Origin: Elmis aenea
Lineage: Eukaryota > Arthropoda > Insecta > Coleoptera > Elmidae
Length of the DNA: 64,000 bases
Assembly (NCBI GenBank): GCA_947652605.1
Contig: OX393579.1
Coordinates: forward strand, 20,109,674-20,173,673
Reading direction: 5' to 3'
The notes under the pieces were generated by a model, which saw only the letters and a list, made by a program, of their open reading frames with translations, did no database searches and had not been told where the DNA came from. Both the position numbers and the translations under genes were made by a program. Shown in pieces: positions 1 to 12,834 of the stretch (positions are counted from its first letter, which is position 1; each line of letters starts with the position of its first letter).

Positions 1-661
1 ATTTCAAGTTTGGTCGTAAACGCCGAAACAACTTTGACACGTTTTTTGTTAATCTCGTAAATTTTTTTTGGACGCTTCCATATTTTTTACATGTGTATAC
101 AATATGGACCAGATGGCGCGTGCTTCACATCATATAGATGCATCATCACTTATGTCTATCACTTGTTGACGTGGCTCTTTCCATCATCGCACGTCTTAAG
201 TGGTTTATTTTCAGTTGATGGCCGCACATATATATAAAATGATTGTTTAGTGTACATTTAATGTAAATGGATGAATACAATTTTGTCTAACAGATTTTAC
301 CATCTACTGTCAACATTCGTTAAATAAAAATATGAGATCATTTTTGAACGCACATATTTTGTGGCAAAAGTATCGATGCGTCTACTAATTTATTTTTTTA
401 TTATTGTTAAGTTTATATTTTACTTTGATAGATTTCACTTTAAATATAGAAGTATAATATTCCTGATTGTTGCTTTAAGTGTTTAATTTAAAAAAAAAAT
501 GAAAATTTTTAAAACAATTTCTATGTTGTATGTAACCTTTACATTTTGATTTAAATTAAAAATCAAACAAATCACCAATATTTGATTAAGAAACATGCCT
601 ATTTTTTCTTTTTACAACTAATTTATTCATTCCTTACTCACGCTAAATGATATTTTTTATA
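1..661. other. A+T-rich stretch, nothing recognised
   Basis: No open reading frame of note, no terminal inverted repeats and no recognisable coding motif. Ordinary insect non-coding DNA as far as can be read. Confidence 0.6.
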
Positions 662-1658
662 CAGCGTCTTTTAAAAAGTATCAACAAAGGAAAAAGTTTC
701 TTATTAAACATTTCTCAGAAACTTTTATTCTTTATGAAAGTTGGTGGATGACCTAAAATTAATTTTAAGTATAAAAAAAAATCATCAAAATTCATACGAT
801 ACTAGATTTCAGCGATTTCAGAAATATTCCAAGAACCTTATATGTATTAAGAGTTACAAAAAAAAAACTACATAGAGAAAAATAGATCGGATTTCAAAAA
901 AACGACCCAACAGGGTGAAATTTGTTGTTAAAATTTCAATTTTTATTTTTATAGTAATTTTAACATCAAAAAGTGTGCAAAAATTAAAAAACTTTTTTTT
1001 ATTGGTTTCTCAAATAATTTTATTCTTGAGAAAAGTTGGTGCATGATCAAAAATTTATTTAAATTTAAAAAAGTTCAATATAAATTTATACAACACTAGA
1101 TTTTAACGATTTTAGAATATTCGAAAAGAGTAACAATTTAAAAATAATATTAAATAAATTATCGTTTTCCCTTGATTTTTTAAAACTCTCTAAGTAGAGC
1201 ACTTTAATCTTGTTGATTGTTTTAAAATCGCTAAAAGCTAGTGTTTGAACTTTTATCGAGCTTTTTGAAACTTAAAATAAGTTTTAGACCATGCACCAAC
1301 TTTTCTCAAGAATAAAATTTTCCGATTAATCGATAATAAAAAACGTATCTATTAGTTGCAAACTTTTGAATGTTGACACTACTATTAAATTCGAAAATGA
1401 AATTAGAACGTCAAATTTCGTATTTTCATATTTTTGATTTTAAACAATTTCTTCCCATTTTTTTTTTGTAAGTTTTAAAATAAGGGCACTTTTCTTTTGT
1501 GAATATTTTTAAAATATTTAAAATCTAGTGTCATATGAATTTTGTTTATGTTAAAATTAGTTTTAGGTCATGCATCAGCTTTTATCAGGAATAAAATTTT
1601 CTGAGAAATCAATAATAAAGAAGTTTTCCAATTGTTGCAGAGTTTTTGAATGAGACTG
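662..1658. mobile_element. Fold-back element, palindrome within a palindrome
   Basis: The ends read CAGCGTCTTTTAAAAAGT on the left and, on the complement, CAGTCTCATTCAAAAACT on the right, each flanked by TA (660-661 and 1659-1660). The outer arms (about 690-832 and 1500-1650) are inverted copies of each other. A second inverted pair (about 910-1125 and 1205-1425) lies inside and is related to the outer arms; both share a core like ATTTTATTC..GAGAAA. No coding capacity is seen. It belongs with the CAGGGTG-type fold-back elements by architecture and TA flanks. The exact superfamily is not known to me. Confidence 0.6.
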
Positions 1659-1847
1659 TAGATCTCTCGACTCTAAAATTAATTATTATTGTGATCATTT
1701 ACAAAGTAAATCTACCGGAATGCGTTTTTTCTAACAAGAAAATTCCTGTAGTTTATTTCTCCCTGGCCTATAAGAAGCCAATGGGCAATATTTCCGGCGG
1801 TTGTTACAACGGGTGGAAGTAAAACATGCATTTAATTTATATGTGAC

Positions 1848-1920
1848 GTGATTTAAATCATGATTTAAATTTTTAAAAATCAGCTGGTTTAAATCAATTG
1901 ATTTAAATCAGGTCAACCCT
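1848..1920. repeat. GATTTAAATCA-rich repeat end
   Basis: Several copies of the palindromic string GATTTAAATCA are clustered and end in GGTCAACCCTA. The same motif makes up the ends of the hAT-like element at 12835-13554, so this is probably one end of a related copy. The other end is not visible. The rest of 1659-2123 shows nothing else. Confidence 0.45.
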
Positions 1921-2123
1921 ACATTTTACCAATATTTAATTAATTTTATTTTTACTATTCTAGTCTGAAACAATACTTGATTAAAAAGTGTCTAAAAAAG
2001 CCTTTATTTGTGTAATTCCTTATTGTACCTTTTACTGCACAGAATTATATTTAACTAACAACGAACTTTGCAAGAAGCCGACACTAAAATTATTAGTAAT
2101 AAGTAAATAATAATGGTAGATTA

Positions 2124-2723
2124 GGGGAAAGTCGGGTAATATCGGACAGCGACTAATATCGGACAAGTGGTTTTTCGGGCACTTGCCATGCACAGAGGCA
2201 CCTGTGGCGATATTGGCTGTTGACAGGAACTAGTAGAAGGAAAACGTACACTACATTAGAATGCGTCGTTTCCGTGTGTCAAAGCAATAGAGTTTTTTCT
2301 GTTTAGAGAGTGTTTTTTTGTGGACGAAGCTAAGTTTGGAGTGCTGATCCTGCTTAAACGTATAAGTACAATCACTCTAAGTGTATTGGTAGCAACAAGA
2401 AATATTTTTTTTAATGTTTTACGCTTAAATCTGATCAGGCCTGGAGAGTAATAAAAACTTGTTTGGATAACCAAAAATATGTAATTTTCTAAACATTAAA
2501 TCATGTCCGATATAACTCTCCAACTTTTTGAATGGGCAAAAAGTAAGGTCTTTTTCGAGTGCCTAAAAATGGTAAAAAATTTCCCCCTAGGGGTAATTGC
2601 TTTTATGGGTGTTTGTACAACATATCTAAGTATGCTTTGATGCGTAGTATGGTCAAATTGAGCCTTTAACAAATTCACAAATAGTAAAAAAGCTTAACCG
2701 TCCGATATAACCCGACCTTCCCC
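2124..2723. mobile_element. MITE with 24-bp TIRs, TA target site
   Basis: The left end GGGGAAAGTCGGGTAATATC and the complement of the right end GGGGAAGGTCGGGTTATATC match over about 24 bp with two or three differences. TA is present on both sides (2122-2123 and 2724-2725). The 600-bp interior has only short chance ORFs. TA target duplication suggests a Tc1/mariner-type or similar mobiliser, but no transposase is present. Confidence 0.7.
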
Positions 2724-4194
2724 TACATCAATGTAAGTTGTTTTTTTTAACATAAGTTATAATTTCATTTTCTTTAAAATGTTGATATTGTTTACCTAAT
2801 CAAATTTATTTAAACTGTTTTTTTGCAACATTTAAAATGTAGCAAGTGTTTATAGTAGAATACATGTAAAGAAAGTGGCGGTTGATAACAACTAGTTTGT
2901 ATACCTAATTGAAGACGCTCAACAGCACAAACCATTATGCAGAGCCGGTCATAGGATTTGCCGGACTGTATGCGAAAATAAATTTTGGGGCTGGAAAAAA
3001 CAAACTTTTACTTACTCATTAAAGATAGGTACATGTTATTTTCAGATGTATTTTAAAAATGTATCATACAAAAACATTGCTAGCGGGGGGCCGGCCTACG
3101 CGTGGAGCCGTGTACCCTGCACTCCCCTTTCGCTGGTTTTGCCTTTATGTGTAAACTTGGCTAAAAAAATTATATGATGTGTGTAAATCTATTTAAATTA
3201 AGGATGTTTATATGGAAAGGCATTAATTTGTTTTGAACGCTTGGACGGCTCCCATGTAATTTAATACGCACGCACGGTCATTTTATCAAATCTTGTTTTT
3301 GTTAAAATATACATTTTACGACGAAATGCCAAATAACAATTTAGCAATTAACTGTTATCAGTTCATTACGATATCAATTATTTATAAAATTGGTAACCCT
3401 ATTGGTAATGATTCAATTGAACTGGGAAATGATTTGTAATTTTTTTTCATTGAGTCGTTGCGAAAGTTTACGCAATTAACACATCATATTACAAAATATT
3501 TATATCATAAACGTTAATTTACAATAATTGTGTAAAAATAAGCAAAACGATACAAGTCCTGGAAACTGAATCCATTAAAAATGTGATTTATCTCCGTTTC
3601 TGATAAACTTGTGTTTGCAACTTACTAATCAGACCACACACGTCAGAGTTCATTTCAATTTTTAAAACCGCACACTTTTTTCCAAGTCTTATCGACACAC
3701 TTCAAAAATATTTTAACGCTACTTAAGGTTAGAAATGTGATATTTATTGCTTGTAGCGAAACAGATGTCCTTATGTTTGACGGCTTTGGTTTTACTTAAA
3801 ATGTAAAAAGTGGCGGGCGTCTCATTAAAAAAAATCAAGATTTAGGGCTCCTTAAACGTGATGAATATGCGGAAAAATTTTATTAAGACTGTTGTTTAAT
3901 TTCCCCCTGAGTTAACTTTAGATATCTGTGTATGTACTTAGCTCTTAAAATTCATACGAAGCATCGAAACCAAGAACAGATACGAGCGCAAAATTGGTTA
4001 ATAGTAAAAGGCTAAATTAAAAAAAGGAATAGGTGGTGAGACAGACATTTGTTTTTGTAAAAAATAAAATTAAATGGCAATATTGTTTCTTATTAGTGGG
4101 CCTAGTATTAAAGCTATTGGCGAATTGTGTTCTGTTGATCATTTTTCATGCAATTATTGTTTAAAATAAAAGTACAAGTAACAAAAGTTTAGAT
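2724..4194. other. Non-coding stretch, one possible hAT remnant
   Basis: No gene is seen. 2940-3119 starts CAGAGCCGGTCATAGG and ends in CCACGCG..TACCCTG, which resembles hAT-type ends, but the flanking 8-mers do not match, so this is only a weak candidate. The remainder is unremarkable A+T-rich DNA. Confidence 0.4.
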
Positions 4195-4269
4195 CAGAGG
4201 TCTCAACCTTCTAGTTACCGCGTACCATTAAAAGAAAAACCCGAGTATGTTGGTACTACCACTACCACC
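4195..4269. mobile_element. One end of a hAT-like element
   Basis: CAGAGGTCTCAACCTT followed by a CGCGTACC motif is typical of hAT termini. The element is interrupted at 4270 by the next one and seems to continue at 6244 with CGTACCACC. Its far end was not found. Confidence 0.4.
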
Positions 4270-6243
4270 CAATGTTCCCTCTAAGAGTAGACTGTCGCTG
4301 AGCTAAAAATACAAGAGCTGAGCACAAAAACCGAAAAATGAGCAAAAAAAAGATATGTCAGTTTAAATTCTCAAAATTCTTTCGTTTTTATTTCGCATGG
4401 CGACAACCGAATCAGTATGAACTTTTTGACTTAAACGTCGCTTTAAATAGTGTATTTTCCATTCGGCCCATTTTTTACCAGTAGTAAATTCCAGGGACTG
4501 AGAACGGAACGAAAACGAAAACGTTAAACGAAATTAACCGAAATTTTTTAAGAACGAAAACGAAACCGAAAACGAAATTATTATTTTTCGTTCAAGAACG
4601 AAAACGAAATAAATATTTTCCAAAACCGGTTTTAACCGGTTTTGTCGCTATTTCAATGTTATTTGTTAAACACATACGTGAATTTACCTTCTGTGCTGGG
4701 GAGACCCCACGAGGCAGTAAAAAATCTCACTTGAAATAAGTGAGCTTCACTTTTCTCCATATATTTACGTGAATAATATATATTAACAACTTTATTGTTT
4801 ATACTTGCAATTTCGTGTAACACAATTAACGGTACAGATATTCTCTATTTCTAATTTATTTCTTAGATCATCAATATAGAATATACACTTGATTGGATAT
4901 ATATTTCCAATGTGTATGTTTTATTTGCGTTTAGATATAATAATAGTAAAATTTATTCTTACTTCGAAAAGGACTAATGTAAAAGAAGATTTATTGGAAG
5001 ATGTGTTGCTAGTAAGATTTAACGGAATGTATATTGTATGGTATGTACAAACTGTAAAGTTAAAGTATATTTCAAGTTAATATAAGTTTTTTTTAATATC
5101 TTTTTTATTTATAACATTTAGTAAATGATCCCCTTGAATTCATTCTTTTGTCTTTTTAAATAATTACAGCAGGATCTTATTTAATTCAAATGCATAGATT
5201 TTTAGTACTAAAACAAATTTAAAACAGCACTTGCTATATTTTCATATTTTTAGATAAAGATCGTGTGTCTAATTTAACCTAACGACGTTGTGTTTTTGCA
5301 CCTTACGGGTGTTAAACTTAATAAAATGGTTAAATGTTAATGTGTTTAACGATTTGGTAAATTTACTATGGCGATGGTTCGCCAGGATAAAATATGCTGT
5401 CCGTGAGCATCAAACCCCATCGTCATCGTTTATATTTTAGTTGAGACGCAAATATTGTTATCGTATTTATAGAGGGTTGTGGTGACTAGAAAAAAAATTG
5501 ATTTTTTGACGACAAAAAAAATATTGTAAAACCGGTTTTAACCGTTATTATTTCGGTTCACGAAAACGAAAAAAGAATTTTTCGGTTAGAACGAAAAGAA
5601 CGAAAACGATATATTTCGTTTTCGTTCCGAACAGAAACGAACGGAATTTTTTTCGTTTTTAGTCCCTGGTAAATTCACCTTTTGAATTAATTTTACTGAC
5701 TGTAAATTCTACAAATGACGTAATCTGTATTGCTTCGATAACTAAAAACATGTCCAAGTTCAATAGACATGATTTTTGATGACGATAGCATTTCAGTTTC
5801 AATTGATCGGGAGGGTCATTTATATTTAAATTCGTTTTTCTTTATTTTAGATTGATTTGACGTATAAAATTAGATTGAATTGCTGAACGTTTCAGCATTT
5901 TTGTTGGGTCTAAAATAAAACCAGCTGAGGCCGGTAACAAGTTCCGTGAATTATCCTACGTTAAGTCTAAGAACCGTTCGCCATACATTTCCGCTGGTTG
6001 GCAATAAGTCTATCGCCATCCATCGGAAATTTATGTCTAAATAAATTTGATTTTTTGACAAACTTCCTAGGCTGTGTAGTGAAGCCAGATCTGGATTCAA
6101 CTTTATGTGGTTAAACGAAAAAAAAACAAATGCATGAATACTTCGCGGATTGGAATAGCTGGTGGGCAGAAGCCGCTGAGCAGTGCGCAGACTTCCAAAA
6201 TTGCTGAGCAATTGCGCATTGCGCAGCTTAGAGGGAACATTGC
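4270..6243. mobile_element. hAT-like MITE, split by a younger hAT element
   Basis: Ends read CAATGTTCCCTCTAAG on the left and, complemented, AATGTTCCCTCTAAGCTG on the right. The flanking 8-mers CTACCACC and GTACCACC differ at one position, compatible with an aged hAT target duplication. Without the inserted element at 4492-5668 it would be about 0.8 kb. Both ends contain GCTGAGCA-like strings. No transposase is recognisable. Confidence 0.55.
4492..5668. mobile_element. Non-autonomous hAT element (perfect 8-bp TSD)
   Basis: The ends are CAGGGACT and AGTCCCTG, with a perfect 8-bp duplication GTAAATTC at 4484-4491 and 5669-5676. CAGGG-type termini plus an 8-bp target duplication identify hAT. 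Subterminal regions are dense in GAACGAAAACGAAA repeats and AAAACCGGTTTTAACCGG, in opposite orientation at the two ends. The interior shows no transposase. It inserted into the element at 4270-6243, so it is the younger of the two. A partial reverse-oriented copy lies at 23985-24232. Confidence 0.85.
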
Positions 6244-6502
6244 GTACCACCATATGTAAAAATAAATCTTCCGCAACATATTAAGTTACAATCAATTAGC
6301 AGTTTTTGTTTTGGAGTATATTTTTACCTGTTTCCCATACAAAACAGATGATAATACGATAATAGTAATAAAAGCAAACGAAAATAGACAAAAATAATTC
6401 AAAAATAGGTAAAATTAAAATATTTGGCATTTGTATAAAAATTGCTCGAATAATAACAAATAAACAAAATAAATATCACTCTTATTTTAAAAATATCTTG
6501 TA

Positions 6503-7245
6503 CAGAGTGTTTCTTAAATATTGCGGAAAAATTCAAGAAGCAATTTCTTATCGAAAATTAATGGGAGGCTTTTATATAATTTTTTTCCCTTAGACGTCTC
6601 ATTTCAGAGGTACACTCTCCTAAATAGGAGCGGTGAAATTAGGTTTTTATTTTATTTATCAAATTTTGATAAATGTACAAGAATTATATTTGGTAGATGT
6701 TTTGTACTTATTAAAAGGTCTCCCATAGTCACCTCTTAAACTTCAAAATGAATTACATCCGTCAATTCTACCCAATATGAATATTAACAAACCATGGTAA
6801 CCACCAAAATGAATCGTTTTATACTGAAATATTTAATGGTTCATGTTCATTCATTTAATTTTTTACTCAAAAACTGTAGGTTTTGCAGGAAAAGTTAAAA
6901 AATAAAAAAAGTTTCTAAAAAACCAAGCTTTCAAGGTAAAATTTCTTAAATTGCAAAATTTTAAGTCTCCAGAATTTTCTGATAAAAAAACCAACAGGGG
7001 TCGCACTTTTCAGCCCCCGGTGAAGGTGGGAGATAAATAAAGATATAACTATGAAAAATCTTTTAATAAGTACAAAACATCTACCAAACATCATTCTCCT
7101 ACTTTTATCCAAATTTGAGAAATAAAATAAAAACCTAATTTTACCACTCCTCTTTAGGGGGGTATAACTCCGAAAGGAGCCGCCTAAGGGACATAAATTA
7201 TGTAAAAGCCCTCCTTAATTTTCGCAATATTTAAGAAACACCCTG
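6503..7245. mobile_element. CAGGGTG-type fold-back element
   Basis: Left end CAGAGTGTTTCTTAAATATT and complemented right end CAGGGTGTTTCTTAAATATT match closely. The arms stay similar for about 240 bp (6503-6740 against 7040-7245), including the shared string AGATGTTTTGTACTTATTAA. TA precedes the left end; the right flank is TT. Short ORFs inside merely read across the arms and are not genes. Confidence 0.75.
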
Positions 7246-8414
7246 TTTAAGACGATTTTTTCTAATTTAGTTTACAAAAATTTAAAAAAAAGTATTTAAG
7301 AACCCCATAATTTGACAAAAAACGGTATTGTTTCATTGTTATTTCGACATAATGGTTCTAGTTCATGAAATTGTTACTACCTACTTTTTTATATAATTTT
7401 TTCTTATTAATTTTTATTTGTTTTAAAATGTTTTGTGACAAAAAATGATTCTCTTCTTAGTTAAACAAAAACATCGTTGTTTTTTATAATTCTTCATTTT
7501 GCTGTTTTTATATTTCAAAAAGTATAGGAGCGTAGGATGAAACGCATACATTTATTATAATTTTTTGCTTTGTTCTGGATTGAAACAATTTATATAAATT
7601 TTTCTCGACTGTCTAGAATTGGCGCGAAAAAATGTCGGACGCGACGATATTTTAACGTTTGATGTCTAAATTTTAAATTAGGTTCTGCCGAAGAAGCAAA
7701 TTGATCAAGATTAGCATCCGGTATTTTCTTTAATTTAATTACATAGAATTTCAGCTGCTGCAGTACCTAACCCGTTACTATTGTCTCTAATTGACATCTT
7801 TTGATGGACGAGCCGTTCGATGTTTCTTTGTTTCTATTTTGTTTTGTGATAATTGTTAATCGACGGTTGAGAAATGTGAAATCGTGCACATTTACTTAAA
7901 TTAATATATGTGTTTGTGTCTTTTTATGTATTTTATAATTAAATAAGAAAATCTATAGTAAAAGTTTGTGTATTGTTCATTTTATTTTCGAGTTAAATTT
8001 CGTACAAATATGTATGGCGTAAAATTAACAATTATAAGAACAAAATGTGCAATTTATTTACATATAAAATAAAACAAACTCGTTTTGTTTCCAAGACACT
8101 TACATTTATAAACGTAAATGAATGGTAAAAATGTAAGTTCATGTATCAAAGTTGTTAAATGTTTTATATGTGCGAATTTTCTGTGAGTGCAGATTTATTT
8201 GTTGTTGTGTATATTTAATTGTGTATATCTAATGAGTTCCTTATCGTGAGCAATGTTATTTCATTTTATTTGTCGTATGTAACACAAACCACAAGAACAT
8301 TTATTTTTGCAAATCCCTTTACATTCATGAACAGTTTTATCTTTAATACTGTTTATAAAATATTCTTAGTTTAAGTTGAGTATAACAAGTTTCAAGTTAG
8401 GTTATTTAAGTATC
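7246..8414. other. No recognised feature
   Basis: A+T-rich single-copy-looking DNA. No TIR pair, coding motif or tandem repeat was seen. Confidence 0.5.
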
Positions 8415-8835
8415 TTTTTTCTACGACCACTGATGTAAAAGACTCTTACCGTACAGCCTGCATGCATAGTAAGTGGGTCCTTACGCACGGTAAACAAAAG
8501 GCACAGTTTTTTAAAGAAATTATCAAAATAAACTCACGTCAAACACTTCCTGCATGCCTAGTAAGTGAGTTATCACGCACGGTAAGCAAAACGCACACTT
8601 GTCTAGAAATGTCAAAGTAGGCTTACGTCAAAATTGACAACGTAATTACATGTGTATATTAGCCAAAATGCCGTTAAAATCGTAGGTGTTATGTGATCGT
8701 AGAAAAAGTAAACTACATAACACGAGTTGTAAAGCAATTACGCACTCGTGGAAATACGCACTCGTGGAAATACGCACTCGCCGCTACGCGGCTTCGTACG
8801 CAACTTCTTACAACTCAACTTTTGTTATGTAATAT
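8415..8835. mobile_element. Tailed palindromic element, copy 1
   Basis: A palindrome (8415-8707) begins TTTTTTCTACGACCAC and ends GTGATCGTAGAAAAA. Inside, a unit with TGCATGCxTAGTAAGTG and CGCACGGTAA is repeated twice in direct orientation. It is followed by a tail (8708-8835) with its own inverted ends, ACATAACACGAGTTGTAA against TTACAACTC..TTGTTATGTA, and with a GCACTCG.GCTACGCGGCTTC core. The copy at 45140-45543 has the same palindrome plus tail, so the two parts move or are copied together. Confidence 0.65.
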
Positions 8836-9888
8836 ACTATTTTATTTTATCTTTAATACCGTAGACGTCATGTTTCCGTTATTAATACTATTTTTGTTAA
8901 TGCACTTGACTAGTGTTAACTTTGTTTAGTATTTTATTTATTTGTATGGTTGCAAAGCCACTGCTTTTCAGAGCAGAACGTAAAGTTGCAATTTCGTTTT
9001 TTTTTTAAATGTTATTGTTCTCGCATATTTCCCTGGGTCTAAAAATAAGTGTGTTGATTAAACTGGGTTTTTGGGATGTTGATTTAAGTATGCATGAAAG
9101 TACCTTTTGTTTGTAAGCTTTGATACTTATCTACATTTCTACAAGAGCTCTTCCATTAAAGAATAGTAAGTGATTTTTAATTAACAATATTTATAATAAT
9201 TACAAATCACCTAAATAAATCAAGTATTTAACGTCAATTAATTTTTTTAATCTAGTGTCTCCTGTGGTCAGTGTTTTTTGATCTCCTGCGACCAACAAAG
9301 TTTAAGTAAATCAACGTTTCGGTATCTCTTTGGACGATATCTTTAGTCTATTAGTAGTATTTATTATTTTTGCCAATTTTTTACTGCACTAATTTTGTAA
9401 TCTTGCTGTAATTTTAAGCTTTAGACTATAAATTTTAAGATGGAAAAAATTCCTTAAGTCAGATCGTGTTTGTTTGCTTTTTTTTGTGACACCTTCTAGT
9501 TTAAATCGTCAGCACGTGCATAGTTTAGGTTTTGTTATAGTTGAATTTTTTGAATAAAATGCCACTTTTAGCTAATGTTTCGGTAGTTTAAATATAAGTG
9601 CTAAAAGCGTACAAGAATTTGAACGAAATTATTCGTAAATGTTTATGACGCACCATATAAGGAAATAACGTAAATACCACCTTTGCCGGCTTGGAGATTT
9701 TAGGACTGCTTTTAGGAATTTTTGCGCATAAAAAGGTAATTTGTATTCTTTTAAAACGTGCTGGGTAAAATAATGTATTCAACTCGGTAATTTTCATTAA
9801 GAATAGCTTAAATAATAAGTTTTCTAGTTTTTAGGTGCGTAACGTGTAATCTTATCTGGCAGTTTAATCGAAAATGTACACCAATATA
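8836..9888. other. No recognised feature
   Basis: A+T-rich non-coding DNA. Nothing beyond homopolymer runs was noted. Confidence 0.5.
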
Positions 9889-10798
9889 CAGGGTGTCTCA
9901 GATTACATTTCCAGCATGGGATCTCGCTTATTATAGGAGATACAGGTTTGTGTAAATAAGATGAATTATTCCTTACTTTAAGGGGAGTCACAATCAATTT
10001 TTAAAAGTACAAAATTCCTCGTACTTCAGATGTTATAGCAAAAAATATGAAAATGTCTTAATCATTAAATCAATTTGATTTGTACGTTCTAAAGGTACTT
10101 TTTTATGTTGAATGTAACTATCATCTTATATTTTTTTAATAACTTTTTATTTTTGAGATATTACCCCTAACTTCATTTTTTCTTATGGACCGTCAAGTTG
10201 GCTTTGGGATAGTTCGATGTGCTTTTTTTCTCTTTCTTACGTTGTCATATATCATATCTATAACTGCACATAACAGAAAATTAAAAAAAATTGAATTTTT
10301 TTAGCCAACTTGACCATTTAACACGTTTCATGGCTAACTTAAAAAATATTAATAAAATTCAATTTTTCTTAATTTTCGAAGTTATGTCTATGACATATTA
10401 CATATTGTTAGAAAGAGGGAAAAAAATCACATTGAACTGTCTCAAAGACAACTTGACGGTCCAAAAAAAATGAAGTTAAGGTAACACCTCAAAAGTAAAA
10501 AGTGATTAAAAAATCTAAGATAATAGTTAGGTACATTTTACATAAAAAAGTACCTTCGGAAGGTACAAATGAAATTGATTTATTGATTAAGACAAAAAAG
10601 TTACGAGATAAAAAAATCGACATTTTCATATTTTTTTGCTATAACATCTGAAGGAATCTGAAGTGCGAGGAATTTCGTACTTTTAAAAATTGATTGTGGC
10701 TCTTCTCATGCTTAGGAATAATTCATCTAATTTAAACCAACCTGTATCTCCTATAATAAGCGAGATCCGCATGCTGGAAATGCAATCTGGACACCCTG
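9889..10798. mobile_element. CAGGGTG-type fold-back element with ~430-bp arms
   Basis: CAGGGTGTCTCAGATTACAT at the left pairs with the complement of the right end, CAGGGTGTCCAGATTGCAT, and TATA flanks both sides. Similarity continues inward through CTCGCTTATTATAGGAGATA and a conserved TTTTTTCTTATGGACCGTC until only a short central loop (about 10260-10330) is left. There is no coding content. A single diverged arm of the same family is at 18707-19108. Confidence 0.85.
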
Positions 10799-12621
10799 TA
10801 TAATTTGTTTTAATTATTTTAGAAAATTTGTTTTGGATACAGTACAAAAGTATCTAAAAAATTATTATAATGTTTTCGAGAACATTTTTTACAATAAAAT
10901 ATTATATTTCAAACTTTTTGGTAGCCTGTAGTGAGGTGACAAATTGTTTGTATTTACTTTAAATTTAAGACAATATCGTTGTGAAACAAACAATAAGATT
11001 CATTTGAACATATTTAAGCGCACTGGAACAGGATTGTTGAACATGACCTACACATGATTGTTTCATATTCGTTACGCGTATTCTTTAACATCAAAACAAT
11101 TACCAACCTAACGACAAATGTAAAAGACATTTTTACTAAAACCGTACTTGCAAATGCAATATTAGATTGCGACACCAAAGGTCTTCTTCGGTATTTGAGC
11201 GTGTGGTTCTTGTAACAGTGTCCATTAATAGTTAATTTCAGATATTTTACAGTTTTATATTCCAGTACTTAACACAAATAAACACGCAAAAAATAGCACA
11301 TGCGTGAGAAAACATTTGCTAAAATATTTTAAAAATATTAAACACGATATTTTTGCATCATCTATTTAAAATAGGGAAAATAAAATAAAGATTTAGTAAG
11401 CAAAATTATGTGAAGTTTGTAGTACAATGTACCACACTGATTTTTTTGCTATTCATTATTCCACAAAATCTGAAAATAAAAACATCTAATATTTTAAATT
11501 AGACGCTCTTCCTGTGATGATTTGACAGTTTCTGATAAAAGATGTTGAAAAGCTGCGTCGGTAAATGTCATACAAATTATGAAAACAAATTAAGTGTTGA
11601 CAAATTAACATATTTTTGTCAACATAACGACCCAAAAGCAAGGTTTAACTTATCACGCGCAGTTCCAAGTCGCAGAACGAGAAATAAATAACGTTTATCA
11701 ATAAAATACGACTTAATTTGGAAACGTTATCAACAAACTGATGAATAATATGAAATCTTGAGGGAGCATAAGGTCAGGCTGACTGTAAGGTCGTAGGCGA
11801 CATGTTTATTCATAATTAGCACCGGATGCAATAAACTGACCCCCATAACTCATCTGCTATCTGAATAATTACTGTTAATAGAGGAAAAACTAGTATATTA
11901 CTGTAAACTACTCGTCGTATCATTAAAAGCACTTTGTTAACATATTTATTGCTATACTTTTACATAATTTATTTTTATAAGCAGTGGCGACTCTTTCTCC
12001 TAATTAGACGTACTCATATTCATTATAATGACAACATTATACGAAATTAAACGCAATACAATAACGGATACAAATAAACGCCTGCATTTCCGCAGTTTAA
12101 CACTCACGATCAATGCACATCCGCAACAAAAACTACGCGGCAGGTCAAATTATCATTCAGTTTGTGCAGATTAAAATTCACGAACGAAACAAATTATTTT
12201 TAAAAAACCATGTGATGACTTGCTCGTGTTGAATGAAGCTGTAAAAAACTGACTCAAGAATCAAGATGATTAAAAACGGTAGCAGAATCAACATATTAAG
12301 AAATTTAAAAGTTCATTGATATCAAATAAATAAATAGAACGAAAAAGAGGTTAACATAAAATACAGCTAAGATGAACTATAGCGTATGACTTGTCAGCTA
12401 GATGTACTTATACTTCTAGTATGCGACATAAAAAAGTTGTTACTCATAAGGTTCAACAATAAACAGTCGTTAAACGAATTATTCTGTAACTTCTTTACAC
12501 CAGTTTTAAGGTGAACATTTTTAAGCCAACACCAAAATCGTATAACTGTGATTCTGTAACCAATTACGACTTAAAATTATCACCAACAATAGACGGTTAT
12601 TGGTGTTTTTTTTTAAACATA
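10799..12621. other. No recognised feature
   Basis: About 1.8 kb without TIR pairs or ORFs. A few CG-containing blocks (for example 11770-11850 and 12060-12140) are less A+T-rich than their surroundings, but no function can be assigned. Confidence 0.5.
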
Positions 12622-12834
12622 ATGCCGCGTTTGCATGTGTATAGTAGCTAAATCAAGTTACTAAATCAAGTAGCTAAATTTGTTAAAATTTTGGTTTAGT
12701 GAGTGTCTATCCTCAATTTAGTAAACTTGTTTAGTAATCGACAGAATATGGAATATCGTACTCAAGCAAATAGAATTGATTTCTAATCACTTTACTCAAT
12801 TACCAAATTCTTTACTTGTGCAAGTACTGCCAAG

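Noticed and set aside
2940..3119. Complete hAT MITE
   Set aside because: The ends look hAT-like, but the flanking 8-mers CCATTATG and CACTCCCC do not match, so it is kept only as a weak note.
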